From NCBI RefSeq assembly GCF_010894435.1, contig NZ_JAAIXZ010000002.1:186001-250000 (forward strand): a DNA stretch of 64,000 bases, read 5' to 3'. This stretch comes from Pyxidicoccus trucidator (GTDB lineage: Bacteria; Myxococcota; Myxococcia; Myxococcales; Myxococcaceae). The translations under genes and the position numbers were made by a program. This document shows positions 35,045-44,858 of the stretch, in pieces. The notes below the pieces were generated by a model. The model worked only from the letters and a program-made list of their open reading frames with translations, did not search any database and had not been told where the DNA came from. Positions within the stretch are counted from its first letter, which is position 1, and the number at the start of each line of letters is the position of its first letter.

Positions 35045-35920
35045 CGTGTCAACCCGGCCGGCCAGCGTCAGCACCTTCCACAGCCGGGGCTTGTCGTACT
35101 GGGGAGGAATCATCCCCAGCGGCCAGCCCTCGGCGGTGACTTCCGCGTACTGGTAGCTGCGCCCGCCGTGCCGCAGGCGGGTGCCGGTGCCTCCCGGGAG
35201 CCCCACGCCCACCGCCGCGTGCGCCAGCGGGTCCGAGTAGAGCAGCACCGCGTCGATGCCTGCCTGCCGCAGCAGCATCACCGCCAGCACCGCCTTGGAG
35301 TCGCAGTCGCCGCGGTCCTGCGCGGGCACCAGCGCCGGGGGGATGATGCCGAAGGGCGCGTCCCGGGGCAGCTCGTAGCGGATGCGCTGCACGAAGCCGA
35401 CGATGAGCTGCGCGGCCTGCGAGGCGTCCAGCCCGCGCTCGCGGATGGACGCGACGAAGCGCTCCCCCAGCTCGTGGACGGGCTCCGCGTTGGTGCGCAT
35501 CAGCTCCTCGTAGATACAGCGCATGTCCGCCGTGCACCCGGCCGGCGCGTTGTAGGTGAAGCGCTCGTTGCCCAGCGAGCGGTAGCGCAGCCGCCGGCCG
35601 AAGGCGGTGTGCTCCTCCTCCAGCTCCTCGGTCAGCTCCGCGCCCAGCCCATAGGAGATGTAGTGCTGCGGGGGGCTGAGGCCCTCCGCCTTCCACTCAT
35701 AGTTGCGCGCGCCCTGCGGCGACGTGCCGGGCGGGAGCAGCACGGCGCCCATGTCCACGATTCGCACGCTGCTCGGGAAGCCCGGCAGCGGCGCGCTCAC
35801 GTCCAGCTCCGCCAGCCGCCCCACCATGCCCAGCCCGCAGCAGCAGAAGCAGCTCGCGACGCCGATGCCCACGAGCAGCAGCTTGAAGAGCGTCTTCCAG
35901 GGACTGGAGCCGGAGGCCAT
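35036..35920 (-). CDS. Membrane-anchored transglutaminase-like protein
   Basis: Start 35920 has GGAGG spaced 8 bases and is better than the GTG at 35938. The N-terminus MASGSSPWKTLFKLLLVGIG followed by VASCFCCCGL is a membrane anchor, perhaps lipidated at one of the Cys. The C-terminal half has the transglutaminase-like core: FVQRIRYELPRDAPFG, the Cys in DRGDCDSKAVLAVMLLR and a His in DPLAHAAVGVG; the acid may be in the following strand YAEVTA. Such bacterial transglutaminase-like proteins often act as proteases or peptide ligases. It overlaps the DUF350 gene's end, with two more genes in the same operon. Confidence 0.8.
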   Translation of the reverse strand: MASGSSPWKTLFKLLLVGIGVASCFCCCGLGMVGRLAELDVSAPLPGFPSSVRIVDMGAVLLPPGTSPQGARNYEWKAEGLSPPQHYISYGLGAELTEELEEEHTAFGRRLRYRSLGNERFTYNAPAGCTADMRCIYEELMRTNAEPVHELGERFVASIRERGLDASQAAQLIVGFVQRIRYELPRDAPFGIIPPALVPAQDRGDCDSKAVLAVMLLRQAGIDAVLLYSDPLAHAAVGVGLPGGTGTRLRHGGRSYQYAEVTAEGWPLGMIPPQYDKPRLWKVLTLAGRVDTAG

Positions 35921-35939
35921 GGGCGCGCCCTCCGTCACG

Positions 35940-36482
35940 TCACGCGGGCTCCCGCAGTATCCCCTCGGGAAGCTGCGGGAAGGGGATGAGGCCGTTGAGC
36001 GCCGCCTGGAGCCCCGGCGCCGTCAGCAGCGCGAGCACCAGGAGGATTGCGGAGAGGATGAGCGCCGCGGCGAGGTTGCCCTTGCGCACCTCGGCCAGCT
36101 CGTCGATGCCGGGCGTCATGCGGTCGAACAGCAGGACGCCGAGCGCCAGCACCGCCACGCCCACTCCCAGCGACAGCCCCACGTGCAGCACCGCGACGGC
36201 GAGCAGCTTGCCCACCATCAGCGGCTGGAAGGGCGGGGTGCGCACGGTGAGGTCCACCGCGTCCGACGTGGCCTGCACCGCGTGCTGCACCAGCAGCCCG
36301 AGCGCCAGGAGGCTGGCGGCATGGACGATGCCCGCCGCCGTGTTGCCCTGGCGCAGCTCCTCCACCGGGTTGGTGCCCAGGATGCGGCTGAGGCCGCGCA
36401 GCCCCAGCCAGATTCCGAGCGCGGCGACGAGGCCGCCGAACAGCACCTTCATGAGGCCGACGAGGAGGAGGACGAGGTCCAT
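35940..36482 (-). CDS. DUF350 membrane protein
   Basis: A 180-aa, four- to six-helix membrane protein with two copies of the DUF350 pattern: LVGLMKVLFGGLVAALGIWL ... RQGNTAAGIVHAASLLALG and ALGVLLFDRMTPG ... RKGNLAAALILSAILLV. The repeated 'GN-AA-I' helix is the family hallmark. Function unknown; DUF350 proteins often sit in conserved membrane gene clusters and are predicted to act with partner domains. The gene is directly followed (1-20 bp) by the transglutaminase-like gene, and a CAP-domain lipoprotein gene lies 20 bp upstream, so the three form one operon. Confidence 0.85.
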   Translation of the reverse strand: MDLVLLLVGLMKVLFGGLVAALGIWLGLRGLSRILGTNPVEELRQGNTAAGIVHAASLLALGLLVQHAVQATSDAVDLTVRTPPFQPLMVGKLLAVAVLHVGLSLGVGVAVLALGVLLFDRMTPGIDELAEVRKGNLAAALILSAILLVLALLTAPGLQAALNGLIPFPQLPEGILREPA

Positions 36483-36502
36483 GACCGCGTCCTCTATATC
36501 TC

Positions 36503-37108
36503 TCAGGGCCTGCCGAAGTCCTGCGTCCAGTAGTGCTTGTAGGTGCTGCCAGGTGCGTTGAAGTAGCCGACGCCGAGGTGGACCAGGACGGGGTTCATGA
36601 TGTTGTTGCAGTGTCCGGTGCTGGCCATCCACCCGTTCACCACGGCGGCGGCGGTGGAGTACCCGGCGGCGACGTTCTCCGCGGCGTTGCGGTACGTGTA
36701 GCCAGCCGACGTCATCCGCTGCCACGGCGTGGTGCCGTCCGAGCCGGTGTGGCTCATGAAGTTGTTCGTCCCCATGTCGCGCGAGTGCTTGCGCGCAGCG
36801 CAGCGCAGCCGCGTGTCGAGCGTGAGCGCGGGCGCCGCCGGCTTCGCCACGCCGCCACAGGTGGCTCCCGCGGCCCGGCGCTGGTTGACCAGCGTGAGCA
36901 CCTGGGCCTCCAGGTTGGCCCAGGCCGGGGTCCACGTCGCCACGTCGTCGCAGTACGCGAAGGCGGAGACCGCGTTGGACGCCTCGGACGTCTCGACGGC
37001 GGGGACGAGGGCGCCCTCGCCCGTCTCGGTGACGGGAGCCTCCGGGCCTCCACAGCCGGCGAGGACGGCGGCACCAAGGAGGAACAGCGGAAGGGAGCGG
37101 GAGACCAT
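36503..37108 (-). CDS. CAP/SCP-domain lipoprotein
   Basis: Start 37108 has AAGGA 6 bases upstream and encodes MVSRSLPLFLLGAAVLAGC, a lipoprotein signal. The mature ~180 residues carry a CAP (SCP/PR-1) domain: LEAQVLTLVNQRRAAG, KHSRDMGTNNFMSHTGSDGT, GYTYRNAAENVAAGY and STGHCNNIMNP..VHLGVGY. The conserved His and Glu of the CAP cavity (SHTG; AAEN) and the second His (TGHCNN) are present. Bacterial CAP proteins are secreted; roles include peptidase-like or lipid-binding activity. It starts the CAP-DUF350-transglutaminase operon. Confidence 0.9.
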   Translation of the reverse strand: MVSRSLPLFLLGAAVLAGCGGPEAPVTETGEGALVPAVETSEASNAVSAFAYCDDVATWTPAWANLEAQVLTLVNQRRAAGATCGGVAKPAAPALTLDTRLRCAARKHSRDMGTNNFMSHTGSDGTTPWQRMTSAGYTYRNAAENVAAGYSTAAAVVNGWMASTGHCNNIMNPVLVHLGVGYFNAPGSTYKHYWTQDFGRP

Positions 37109-37243
37109 GTCGGTTCCTTTCGTCAGGGGTGGACCCGGCCGCCTCGGGGAGCCGGCCGGGAGCACATCCTGCCCGCTCGCCCCGGGGTGTCCAGGGAGAG
37201 CCTGCCTGGGGCCCGGCCGCCCGGGCGGTTCCGTCAGCCCATC

Positions 37244-39469
37244 CTATTGCAGCAGCAATTCAATAGCCTTGAGCAGCTCCGGGTCCCTGCCCGTGGCGAT
37301 GTCCTCCGCCGTGGGCGCCGCCTCCACATCCGGGACGATGCCCACGCCGTGGAAGGTGGAGCCGTCCGGATGGAGGACCTCCATGCCGGTGAACAGGAAC
37401 TGGATGAAGCCGGGAAGGAGCAGGGTGGTGATGTTTCCGTTGGTGCCAGCGCTGCGCTGGCCCACCACGCGGACCCGCTTCGTGGCGACCAGCATGATGG
37501 CGAAGTTCTCCGCCGCCGACACCGAGTGAGGCCCCACCAACAGGACGATGGGGCCGGTGAAGGCCGACGCCGTCACGGGCTCGAAGTTGAGGTTCTCGTC
37601 CTCGGTGCTCCGCTGGTCCGGGCCCGTCCACCGCGTGTAGCGGAAGAGGGGAGAGACGAACGGCTGCTGGATGAGGTGCGCGGCGACGAGGTAGTGGTTG
37701 ATGCCGCCAGGGTAGCCGCGCATGTCCACCACCAGGCCCCGGGCCTTCGTGGCCTCCGTCATGCTCTGGCGGAAGTCCTCCATGCGGTCGAGCACCGCGG
37801 TGTCCAGGTTGAGGTAGTAGAGGGACGGCGCCCCCAGGTCGTCGAGCCACCCCGCCGGGCGCTCCGGGCCCAGGGAGCCGAGCCCTGTCAGCGAACTGGA
37901 GGGCTGGGGCTGCACCTCCACCGTGCGCTCGCTGCCATCCAGCGCCCGGAGCCCGAGCGCGAGCGGACCGGTCATCTCGCGCAGCCGCCGCGTGGCCAGG
38001 TCGAAGCGGTAGCCCGGGGTGGCGGCGGAGGTGCGGGCCAGCTCCTCGGCATACCAGTCGGCCGCGGAACGGGGGCCGATGCGCACGAGGGTGTCGCCCG
38101 GTCGCATCCCCGGCTCCATTGAGCGGCGGACCACCGCCTCACCCTGGACCTCCGTGAAGAGCGCGGGGAGGTAGCCGATGGTGGGCGGGTTCGCTGCGAA
38201 GACGAAGTTGTGCCCGTCCTGGAGGACTGCGCCGAAGCGCCGCATGTGCTGGATGAGGCGCTCCCGGCTCACGGGCGCTGCGTCCACGGCGGCGAGAGTC
38301 TCCTCCAACCTCGCGTCGATGCCGTCGCCAACGACGGGGAAGTACGGGAAGAACCGCCGCATGGCGCCGTGGGCGATGACGAGGCTCGCGCGGGCGATGC
38401 CGGGCGACTCTCCCACCGTGGGACGGGACTCCTCCTGGGGCCTCCGCCGCTCCATCTTCGCGCGGGCGGCGGGCACGCTCCGGTCCAGCGAGGTCGGCGC
38501 TCCCAGCGTCGGAAGCTCGCGCAGGCTGTCGGCCAGCGCCCCTTGCAGCGCCCGGTCCGCGGGCAGCAGGTCCGGGAGTGGGCCTGCGGAGTCCTCGAGC
38601 TGCAAGACGCGGATGGCGAGCCCCCTCGCGCCGATGGGCACCCAGCGGGACTCCGCCACCGCGGTGGCCACGGGCTCGCCGAACAGCCAGGCGCGACCCG
38701 CCGCGCGCAGGTCCACCGCGAAGCGCGCCGCCGCCGGTGCCAGGGTGGGGCTGGTCAGCAGCGCGACGGGCAGCTCCGCCGCTCCCGACGCCGTGTACGG
38801 CGGGGAGGACTGGCTCGTGGTGGTGTTCGAATAGGCGCTCTCCTCGCGGACCTCGTCCATCAGCCCCTTGTGGACGCGGACGCGGTAGTTCACCCGCGCC
38901 ACGGCCCCGGTGCTCGCGGCGGAGATGGCACGCCCCAGGGCCTCCTCCAGCCCGGGGGCGGCGGGAAGCACTCTCAGGTCGATGGCCACGGCCCGGGCGC
39001 CCGCCGGCAGTGTCACGTCACCGGTGCCCGGGTGGATGACGGCGATGCCGCCCAGGTCTTCCACGCTCACGGCGGGCAGCGGCGCCTCGGCCACGGTTTC
39101 CAGCGCGCACACGCTTTCGAGGGCCTCCGCATAGACGCGCGCCGCGGCATCCCAGTCCACGGTCGGCCCTTCCAGCGCGCGGACCAGGGCGGCATCCAGC
39201 GCCACGTAGTGGCTGCCCGGGCTGAAGAAGCGCACCAGGGCGTGGGCCGAGGACATCGCCAGCGCGCCGGGCGCGGTGCCTGGAGGGCCGGCCGCCACGT
39301 ACGGGCACCAGTCGATGGCCTGCGGCGCGGGGACTTCGACGGGCGGAGGTCCGGGGGGCTTCTCGTCCGAGCAGGCCGTCTGGAGGATGCAGGCCGCCAG
39401 CAGCAGCCAACTCAGGGTGGGAGCGCGCCGGCCCCTCCCGTGGAAGCGCGTCTGTGGATTCGGGCTCAT
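37244..39469 (-). CDS. S41 family peptidase (C-terminal processing protease-like), lipoprotein
   Basis: The N-terminus MSPNPQTRFHGRGRRAPTLS then LLLAACILQTAC gives a lipoprotein signal, cleaved before Cys. The 741-aa protein has a C-terminal S41/tail-specific protease domain: PFVSPLFRYTRWTGPDQRS, then GPIVLLVGPHSVSAAENFAI with Ser of HSVSAAE as nucleophile, and RVRVVGQRSAGTNGNITT with the following Lys/Arg region. A PDZ-like stretch (MRPGDTLVRIGPRSAADWYA) precedes it. The N-terminal 300 residues are unassigned. Likely an outer-compartment protease that trims proteins. Confidence 0.85.
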   Translation of the reverse strand: MSPNPQTRFHGRGRRAPTLSWLLLAACILQTACSDEKPPGPPPVEVPAPQAIDWCPYVAAGPPGTAPGALAMSSAHALVRFFSPGSHYVALDAALVRALEGPTVDWDAAARVYAEALESVCALETVAEAPLPAVSVEDLGGIAVIHPGTGDVTLPAGARAVAIDLRVLPAAPGLEEALGRAISAASTGAVARVNYRVRVHKGLMDEVREESAYSNTTTSQSSPPYTASGAAELPVALLTSPTLAPAAARFAVDLRAAGRAWLFGEPVATAVAESRWVPIGARGLAIRVLQLEDSAGPLPDLLPADRALQGALADSLRELPTLGAPTSLDRSVPAARAKMERRRPQEESRPTVGESPGIARASLVIAHGAMRRFFPYFPVVGDGIDARLEETLAAVDAAPVSRERLIQHMRRFGAVLQDGHNFVFAANPPTIGYLPALFTEVQGEAVVRRSMEPGMRPGDTLVRIGPRSAADWYAEELARTSAATPGYRFDLATRRLREMTGPLALGLRALDGSERTVEVQPQPSSSLTGLGSLGPERPAGWLDDLGAPSLYYLNLDTAVLDRMEDFRQSMTEATKARGLVVDMRGYPGGINHYLVAAHLIQQPFVSPLFRYTRWTGPDQRSTEDENLNFEPVTASAFTGPIVLLVGPHSVSAAENFAIMLVATKRVRVVGQRSAGTNGNITTLLLPGFIQFLFTGMEVLHPDGSTFHGVGIVPDVEAAPTAEDIATGRDPELLKAIELLLQ

Positions 39470-39624
39470 GACCAGTGAACGCTCCTGGGCGCCCGGTGTC
39501 TCACGAGGTCCGTGGCTGCGTGAGCGCTTCTGGCCCGGGCGCGCGTGGACGCGAACGTCCGGGGCGCCAGCGTATATCGGGGAGGAGAGTCCGACTCGCT
39601 GGCACCCCGGTGTTCGCGGGCCCG

Positions 39625-40014
39625 TTACTCCGGTGGGCCGCGCCTCGGGGGCGGGGCGTGCTTCATGCGCTCGTATTCCTCATCGGTGAAGACCCGGCTC
39701 CGGGTGAGGAAGCGCACGCCCAGTGGGGCTTCGAGGCTGAAGCCCGCGCCCCGCCCTGGCACCACGTCCAGGGTGAGGTGGGTGTGCTGCCAGTACTCGA
39801 ACTGAGCGCCGCCGATGTAGACGGGACAGCCCTCCACCTCGCCCAGGAAGACGTCTCGCTGGCCGACGCGGAACTCGCGCAGCGGGTAGCACATGGGGGC
39901 GCTGCCGTCGCAGCAGCCGCCCGACTGGTGGAACATCAGCGGCCCGTGCGCGTCGCGCAGCTGGCGGATGACGGCGGCGGCCTCGGGCGTCACCTCCACG
40001 CGTGCCACCGTCAT
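39625..40014 (-). CDS. DUF779 protein, partner of acetaldehyde dehydrogenase
   Basis: A 129-aa protein starting [19 protein letters not shown], its ATG overlapping the aldehyde dehydrogenase stop by 1 bp (ATGA). HQSGGCCDGSAPMCYPLREF and GGAQFEYWQHTHLTLDVVPG are the DUF779 hallmark, with a Cys cluster that could hold a metal or redox site. DUF779 genes are almost always next to aldehyde dehydrogenases of this type. The exact role is unknown. The pair is probably co-transcribed from the sigma-54-type promoter upstream of the dehydrogenase. Confidence 0.9.
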   Translation of the reverse strand: MTVARVEVTPEAAAVIRQLRDAHGPLMFHQSGGCCDGSAPMCYPLREFRVGQRDVFLGEVEGCPVYIGGAQFEYWQHTHLTLDVVPGRGAGFSLEAPLGVRFLTRSRVFTDEEYERMKHAPPPRRGPPE

Positions 40015-41534
40015 CAGAAGAAGCCCAGGGCCTTGGGGCTGTAGCTCACCAGCAGGTTCTTGGTCTGCTGGTAGTGGTCCAGCATCTTGCGGTGGTTCTC
40101 CCGGCCGATGCCGGACTGCTTGTAGCCGCCGAACGCCGCGTGCGCCGGGTAGAGGTGGTAGCAGTTGGTCCACACGCGCCCCGCCTCGATGGTGCGGCCG
40201 GCGCGGTAGGCGGTGTTGATGTCGCGCGTCCACACGCCAGCGCCCAGGCCGTAGAGGGTGTCGTTGGCGATGCGCATGGCGTCGTCGAAGTCCTTGAACG
40301 TCGTGACGGCCACCACGGGCCCGAAGATCTCCTCCTGGAAGACGCGCATCCGGTTGGTGCCCTGGAACACGGTGGGCGCCACGTAGTAGCCGTCCTTCAG
40401 GTCGCCGGGCAGGTGCACGCGCTCGCCACCCATGAGGACCTTGGCGCCCTCCTTCTTGCCGATGTCGATGTAGCCGAGAATCTTCTCCAGTTGGTCGTTC
40501 GACGCCTGGGCGCCCAGCGTGGTCGTCGGGTCCAGCGGGTTGCCCGGCTTCACCTTCTTGACGCGCTCGAGGGCGCGCTCGATGAACTGGCCGTAGATGC
40601 GCTCACCCACCAGGGCGCGCGAGGGGCAGGTGCACACCTCGCCCTGGTTGAGGGCGAACATGGCGAAGCCCTCCATGGCCTTGTCCAGGAAGTCGTCGTC
40701 CTGGGCCATCACGTCATCGAAGAAGATGTTCGGGCTCTTGCCGCCCAGCTCCAGCGTCACCGGGATGAGGTTCTCACTGGCGTACTGGAGGATGAGGCGG
40801 CCGGTGGTCGTCTCGCCGGTGAAGGCCACCTTGGCCACGCGGTTGCTGCTGGCCAGGGGCTTGCCGGCCTCGACACCGAAGCCGTTGACGACGTTGAGCA
40901 CGCCGTCCGGGAGGAGGTCCTGGATGAGCTCGGTGACGAGCAGGATGCCGACGGGCGTCTGCTCCGCGGGCTTGAGCACCACGCAGTTGCCCGCGGCGAG
41001 CGCCGGGGCGAGCTTCCACGCCGCCATCAGGATGGGGAAGTTCCAGGGGATGATCTGCGCCACGACGCCGAGCGGCTCGTGGAAGTGGTAGGCGACGGTG
41101 TCCGCGTCCAGCTCGCCCGCCGAGCCCTCCTGCGCGCGGATGCAGCCGGCGAAGTAGCGGAAGTGGTCGATGGCGAGCGGCAGGTCGGCGGCGAGCGTCT
41201 CGCGTACAGGCTTGCCGTTGTCCCAGCTCTCGGCGACGGCGAGCATCTCCAGGTTCTGCTCGAGCCGGTCGGCAATCTTGTTGAGGATGTTGGCGCGGGT
41301 GGTGACCGAGGTCTTCCCCCAGGCCACGCGCGCGGCGTGGGCGGCATCCAACGCCTTGTCGATGTCCTCGGAGGTGGAGCGCGGCACCTCACAGAAGGGC
41401 TGGCCCGTCACGGGGCTGATGTTCTGGAAGTATTGCCCGCGCACGGGCTCGACCCAGCGACCGCCGATGAAGTTCTGATAGCGGGACTTGAACTTCACCT
41501 TCGAGCCGGGCTGATTGGGGGCGGCGTAGACCAT
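40014..41534 (-). CDS. NAD-dependent aldehyde dehydrogenase (acetaldehyde/AldB-ExaC type)
   Basis: A 506-aa aldehyde dehydrogenase. AAGGAG is 7 bases before ATG 41534. Landmarks: [30 protein letters not shown], the NAD-site [11 protein letters not shown], the conserved Glu in [12 protein letters not shown], and the catalytic Cys in [14 protein letters not shown]. The C-terminal block [17 protein letters not shown] is typical of AldB/ExaC-like enzymes that oxidise acetaldehyde or other small aldehydes to acids. It is followed by DUF779 and preceded by an enhancer-binding regulator with a -24/-12 promoter, so expression is likely induced by alcohol, aldehyde or acetoin breakdown. Confidence 0.95.
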   Translation of the reverse strand: MVYAAPNQPGSKVKFKSRYQNFIGGRWVEPVRGQYFQNISPVTGQPFCEVPRSTSEDIDKALDAAHAARVAWGKTSVTTRANILNKIADRLEQNLEMLAVAESWDNGKPVRETLAADLPLAIDHFRYFAGCIRAQEGSAGELDADTVAYHFHEPLGVVAQIIPWNFPILMAAWKLAPALAAGNCVVLKPAEQTPVGILLVTELIQDLLPDGVLNVVNGFGVEAGKPLASSNRVAKVAFTGETTTGRLILQYASENLIPVTLELGGKSPNIFFDDVMAQDDDFLDKAMEGFAMFALNQGEVCTCPSRALVGERIYGQFIERALERVKKVKPGNPLDPTTTLGAQASNDQLEKILGYIDIGKKEGAKVLMGGERVHLPGDLKDGYYVAPTVFQGTNRMRVFQEEIFGPVVAVTTFKDFDDAMRIANDTLYGLGAGVWTRDINTAYRAGRTIEAGRVWTNCYHLYPAHAAFGGYKQSGIGRENHRKMLDHYQQTKNLLVSYSPKALGFF

Positions 41535-41579
41535 GGCGCTCTCCTTCAAGGGCTGCGGGTTGGGACGCGGCTGTCCCAG

Positions 41580-41596
41580 AGCAGCGCGCATGCCAG
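41580..41596 (-). promoter_or_regulatory. Sigma-54 (-24/-12) promoter of the aldehyde dehydrogenase gene
   Basis: Reading leftward, CTGGCATG-CGCG-CTGCT has the -24 GG and -12 GC dinucleotides exactly 10 nt apart, close to the YTGGCACG-N4-TTGCW consensus. It lies about 46 bp upstream of the start codon at 41534. It fits the neighbouring enhancer-binding protein. Confidence 0.65.
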
Positions 41597-41637
41597 CGTC
41601 CTTTCCGCCGACGTCGCGGCGCGTCGTGTCCCGCTCT

Positions 41638-41687
41638 GCGACACTGTCGCGGACAGGAGGTGGCGCGGGACGCAACACCTGCGTTGC
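41638..41687 (-). promoter_or_regulatory. Two inverted repeats, candidate activator (UAS) sites
   Basis: GCGACACTGTCGC (41638-41650) is a 6-1-6 perfect palindrome. GCAAC-N6-GTTGC (41672-41687) is a second inverted repeat. Both lie about 50-90 bp upstream of the -24 element, where an AcoR-type enhancer-binding protein would bind. Confidence 0.5.
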
Positions 41688-41751
41688 AAGCGACGGGACA
41701 GGCGTGCGACACGACGCGGCGCGGCGGCGCGGATAGCGCCTGGCGGGCTCC

Positions 41752-43791
41752 TCAGGAGCGGGGCGGCAGCGAGAGCCCGAAGCGCTCCACCATCCGATAA
41801 AGCGTGCTGCGGGCGATACCCAGACGTCGCGCGGCCTGCGCCACGTTGCCGCCACTGCGCGCGAGCGCTTCCTGGATGGCGTGTGCCTCCAGCTCCCTCA
41901 GCGCGCGCGGAGCCTCTTCCTCTGCAGGCGGTGCCGGCCGGGACGTGGGCTCGGCCGGTCGCGACGTGGGCATTGCCCCGGACAAGGTGGGTATCGGGCC
42001 GCTTCCCAACTCGGGAGGCAGCGCGTCCACGTCCAGCACCGAGGCCCCGGCGGCCCGCACCAGCGCCAGCCGCAGCGCCGTCTTCAGCTCGCGCACGTTG
42101 CCGGGCCAGGGGTGGGCAGCGAGGCGGGTGAGCGCGGCGGGTGACAGGGTGGGGGGCGCCTGGCCCGAGGACTCCGCCAGCCCCGTGAGCAGCGCCTGGG
42201 CCAGCTCGACGAGGTCCGAGCGCTCCCGCAGCGGCGGAAGCCGCAGCATGGCGCCCTGGAGCCGGTAATAGAGGTCGGAGCGGAACGTGCCCGCGCGCAC
42301 GGCGGCCTCGAGGTCCCGACAGGTGGCTCCGATGAGGCGGAAGCGCGAGTTGCGCACCCGCGACTCGCCCACCCGCGAGTAGTTCCCGTCTTCCAGTACG
42401 CGGAGCAGCAGCACCTGGAGCGCCGGGGGCATCTCGGCGAGCTCGTCGAGGAAGAGGGTGCCCCCGTCCGCCGCCGCGAGCTTGCCGTCCGCGCCACCCG
42501 AGCGCGCGCCGGTGAAGGCGCCCGGAGCGTGCCCGAACAGCTCGCTCTCCAGCAGCGAGGGCGAGAGCGCCCCGCAGTTGACGGCCACGAAGGGACCGGA
42601 GGCCACGGCGCTCGCGGAGTGCAGGGCCCGCGCGAGCAACTCCTTCCCCGTGCCCGTCTCCGACAGCAGGAGCACGGGGAGCGCCGTGGGTGCGAAGCGC
42701 GCCGCCTCCCGGAGCGTGGCGCACAGGTGCGGGTCGCTGCCCTTGAGCGCGGCCCAGGGCCCACTCCCCGGCGAGGTCGTCCGCGGCACGTCCGCGGGAC
42801 GCGCGCGCGACACGAGCGGCTCCAGCCTCACCAGCACCGCGAGCGTCGCGCCACCACCGCTCACACCCACCGCCTCCGCATGGACGCGCCAGGACGTGCC
42901 ACTCTCCGAGAGCTGCACGGCGAGCGCCTCTCCGCGCAGCGCCGCCGCCTTCAAGTCCTGCCACGACAACCCGAGCACGTCCGCCGTCCAGCGGCCCGGC
43001 CCCGTGGCGGCCTCTTCGCCCAGCAGTGCGCGCGCCGCGCCGTTGGCATGGCGCACGCGGCCCGGTGGCTCGACGATGAGGACGGGGCCGTCCTCACGCG
43101 CCAGCCGGGCCTCCAGCCCGCCACGGGCCGCTGCCGCCACGCGCGCCCAGGCCACCTCGCGCAGTCGGGCCTCGGCGGCGTAGGCCATGCTCGCCACGGC
43201 CACCAGCACGAGCGGGTCCGCCGCGCCGGCGGGTCCCGTGACGTCCAGGACGCACACCAGCTCACCGAAAGGGTCGTGCACCGGAGCCGCGTAGCAGACG
43301 AGGCCATGGTGGCGCTGCGCGTAGTGCGCCGGGCCCACCACGGCCACCGCCGAGGACTCCGCGAGCGCGGTGCCGATGGCGTTGGTGCCCCGCGAGGCCT
43401 CGTCCCAGCAGGCGCCTTCGATGAGGCGGACCTCGTCCGCGTGGTCCGTGAAGTCGCCGCCCGAGGTGCGGGTGGCGAGGATGACGCCATCCCGGTCCGC
43501 GAGCAGCGCCACGCGTCCCGAGGGCAGGGGCGCCGCGGCGAGCACCTCCATGATGCTCCCGAGCTCGTGCCACACCGGCTCCAGCCGCGAGCGCCGCTCG
43601 GCGAGGGCCAGGTGCCCGACACTGGGCCCCTCGTGTGGCATGCCCGTGCTCGGCGCCCCGAGCGTGCGGGAGCGCTGCCAGCGCGTCAGGATGGGGTGCA
43701 GCTCCGGATGGAGCGCGACCTCCCTGTCGAGCGCGCCGACGAGGAACTGCTCCCAGAGGAGCGGTGAGGCGCTGAGGGTGAGCGTACCCAC
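41752..43791 (-). CDS. Sigma-54-dependent Fis-family regulator, AcoR-like
   Basis: A 679-aa enhancer-binding protein. The N-terminal ~200 residues contain a GAF-like sensor ([40 protein letters not shown]), followed by a PAS-like segment ([20 protein letters not shown]). The AAA+ domain has Walker A SETGTGKE and the sigma-54-contacting GAFTGA loop in [13 protein letters not shown], then Walker [13 protein letters not shown]. The C-terminal Fis-type helix-turn-helix is [20 protein letters not shown]. It is encoded upstream of the aldehyde dehydrogenase in the same orientation, with a matching promoter and inverted repeats in between. It probably senses acetoin, an alcohol or an aldehyde. Confidence 0.93.
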   Translation of the reverse strand: MGTLTLSASPLLWEQFLVGALDREVALHPELHPILTRWQRSRTLGAPSTGMPHEGPSVGHLALAERRSRLEPVWHELGSIMEVLAAAPLPSGRVALLADRDGVILATRTSGGDFTDHADEVRLIEGACWDEASRGTNAIGTALAESSAVAVVGPAHYAQRHHGLVCYAAPVHDPFGELVCVLDVTGPAGAADPLVLVAVASMAYAAEARLREVAWARVAAAARGGLEARLAREDGPVLIVEPPGRVRHANGAARALLGEEAATGPGRWTADVLGLSWQDLKAAALRGEALAVQLSESGTSWRVHAEAVGVSGGGATLAVLVRLEPLVSRARPADVPRTTSPGSGPWAALKGSDPHLCATLREAARFAPTALPVLLLSETGTGKELLARALHSASAVASGPFVAVNCGALSPSLLESELFGHAPGAFTGARSGGADGKLAAADGGTLFLDELAEMPPALQVLLLRVLEDGNYSRVGESRVRNSRFRLIGATCRDLEAAVRAGTFRSDLYYRLQGAMLRLPPLRERSDLVELAQALLTGLAESSGQAPPTLSPAALTRLAAHPWPGNVRELKTALRLALVRAAGASVLDVDALPPELGSGPIPTLSGAMPTSRPAEPTSRPAPPAEEEAPRALRELEAHAIQEALARSGGNVAQAARRLGIARSTLYRMVERFGLSLPPRS

Positions 43792-44006
43792 GAGGTTCCA
43801 TTATGCCGCCGGGTTCCGCGCTCCCGGCAACCCGGGACCCCGAGATTCCCGCGCATTTGACTGACGCATTGCGCCGTCGGGCCACCGGCGTAGAGTCGCC
43901 GAATGCGTGACGACCCCTCCCTGCTCACCCGGTGGGGCCACCGGCTCGATGGGCCTGGGAATGGAACGCGTCTCTGCCAGGGGCGGAGCGGGGAGGAGTG
44001 GGTGGC

Positions 44007-44819
44007 GTGAGGCAAGGGTGGATGCGGCCCCGCTGGGGCATGACGTTGTTCGCCGTCGGCGGGTTCTTCCTCATCAACGAAATCACCCGGCGGCTGCCGC
44101 TGTGGCGCTCCCTGTCGGGCCCGTGGCGGACCGTGGCGTGGCAGGTCGCGCAGGTGGTGCTCTGTGTCGTCGCGGTGGCCCTCGTGCACCGGCTGCGTCC
44201 CGGCGCCGCCTTCCGCGAGGTCGGCCTCGGGCGCTCCCCGCTCCGGGCTGCTGGCTTCTCACTCGTCGCCACCCTGCCCATGCTCGTCACCTATGCGCGG
44301 GCGGCGGGCTTCACACCCACGAAGCTCGACTGGGGGTTCGCCATCATGGTGGCGATGATGGCGCCCCTCGCCGAGGAGGTGCTCTTTCGCGGCTTCCTCT
44401 TCGGCCAGCTGCGGCGGCGCGCGCGCTGGTCGTTCTGGGGCGCGGCCCTGGTGGGGCTGGTGCCCTTCGCGCTCGGTCACCTCTACCAGGCAGGCCATGA
44501 CCTGTGGGGCGTCGTGGGCGTGCTGGCCATCACCGGGGCAGGGCACCTCTTCTTCGCCTGGCTGCTGGAGCGCTGGGGTGACCTGTGGGTGCCCATCGGA
44601 ATGCACGCGCTGATGAACCTGTGGTGGCACCTGTTCGCGGTGGACTCCACCGCGCTGGGCGGGCTCCAGGCCAACCTCGCGCGGTTTCTCACCGTGGGCC
44701 TCGCCATCGGCCTCACGCTGAGGCTTCGCCGGGGCCAGCCCACCTGGGCGCAAACGGAACACGGCCCGGTCGTGGACGCGCAAGGCCCGAGTGCGCTACG
44801 GGACAGCCGCACGCCGTGA
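44007..44819 (+). CDS. CPBP family intramembrane metalloprotease
   Basis: The GTG start at 44007 has GAGGAG 8 bases upstream; it gives a 270-aa product. It has about seven membrane helices. The CPBP (Abi/type II CAAX) motifs are present: EE in APLAEEVLFRGFLFGQLRR, the HLYQ-type His in ALGHLYQAGHDLW and the last His in IGMHALMNLWWH. Members cut membrane peptides or prenylated proteins; bacterial ones include bacteriocin self-protection and regulatory proteases. It is divergent from the AcoR-like regulator and is followed by an MFS gene in the same orientation 39 bp later. Confidence 0.9.
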   Translation: MRQGWMRPRWGMTLFAVGGFFLINEITRRLPLWRSLSGPWRTVAWQVAQVVLCVVAVALVHRLRPGAAFREVGLGRSPLRAAGFSLVATLPMLVTYARAAGFTPTKLDWGFAIMVAMMAPLAEEVLFRGFLFGQLRRRARWSFWGAALVGLVPFALGHLYQAGHDLWGVVGVLAITGAGHLFFAWLLERWGDLWVPIGMHALMNLWWHLFAVDSTALGGLQANLARFLTVGLAIGLTLRLRRGQPTWAQTEHGPVVDAQGPSALRDSRTP

Positions 44820-44858
44820 CAGTCCGGACTGGACGCGCGTGAAGCCGAGGAGACGCGC

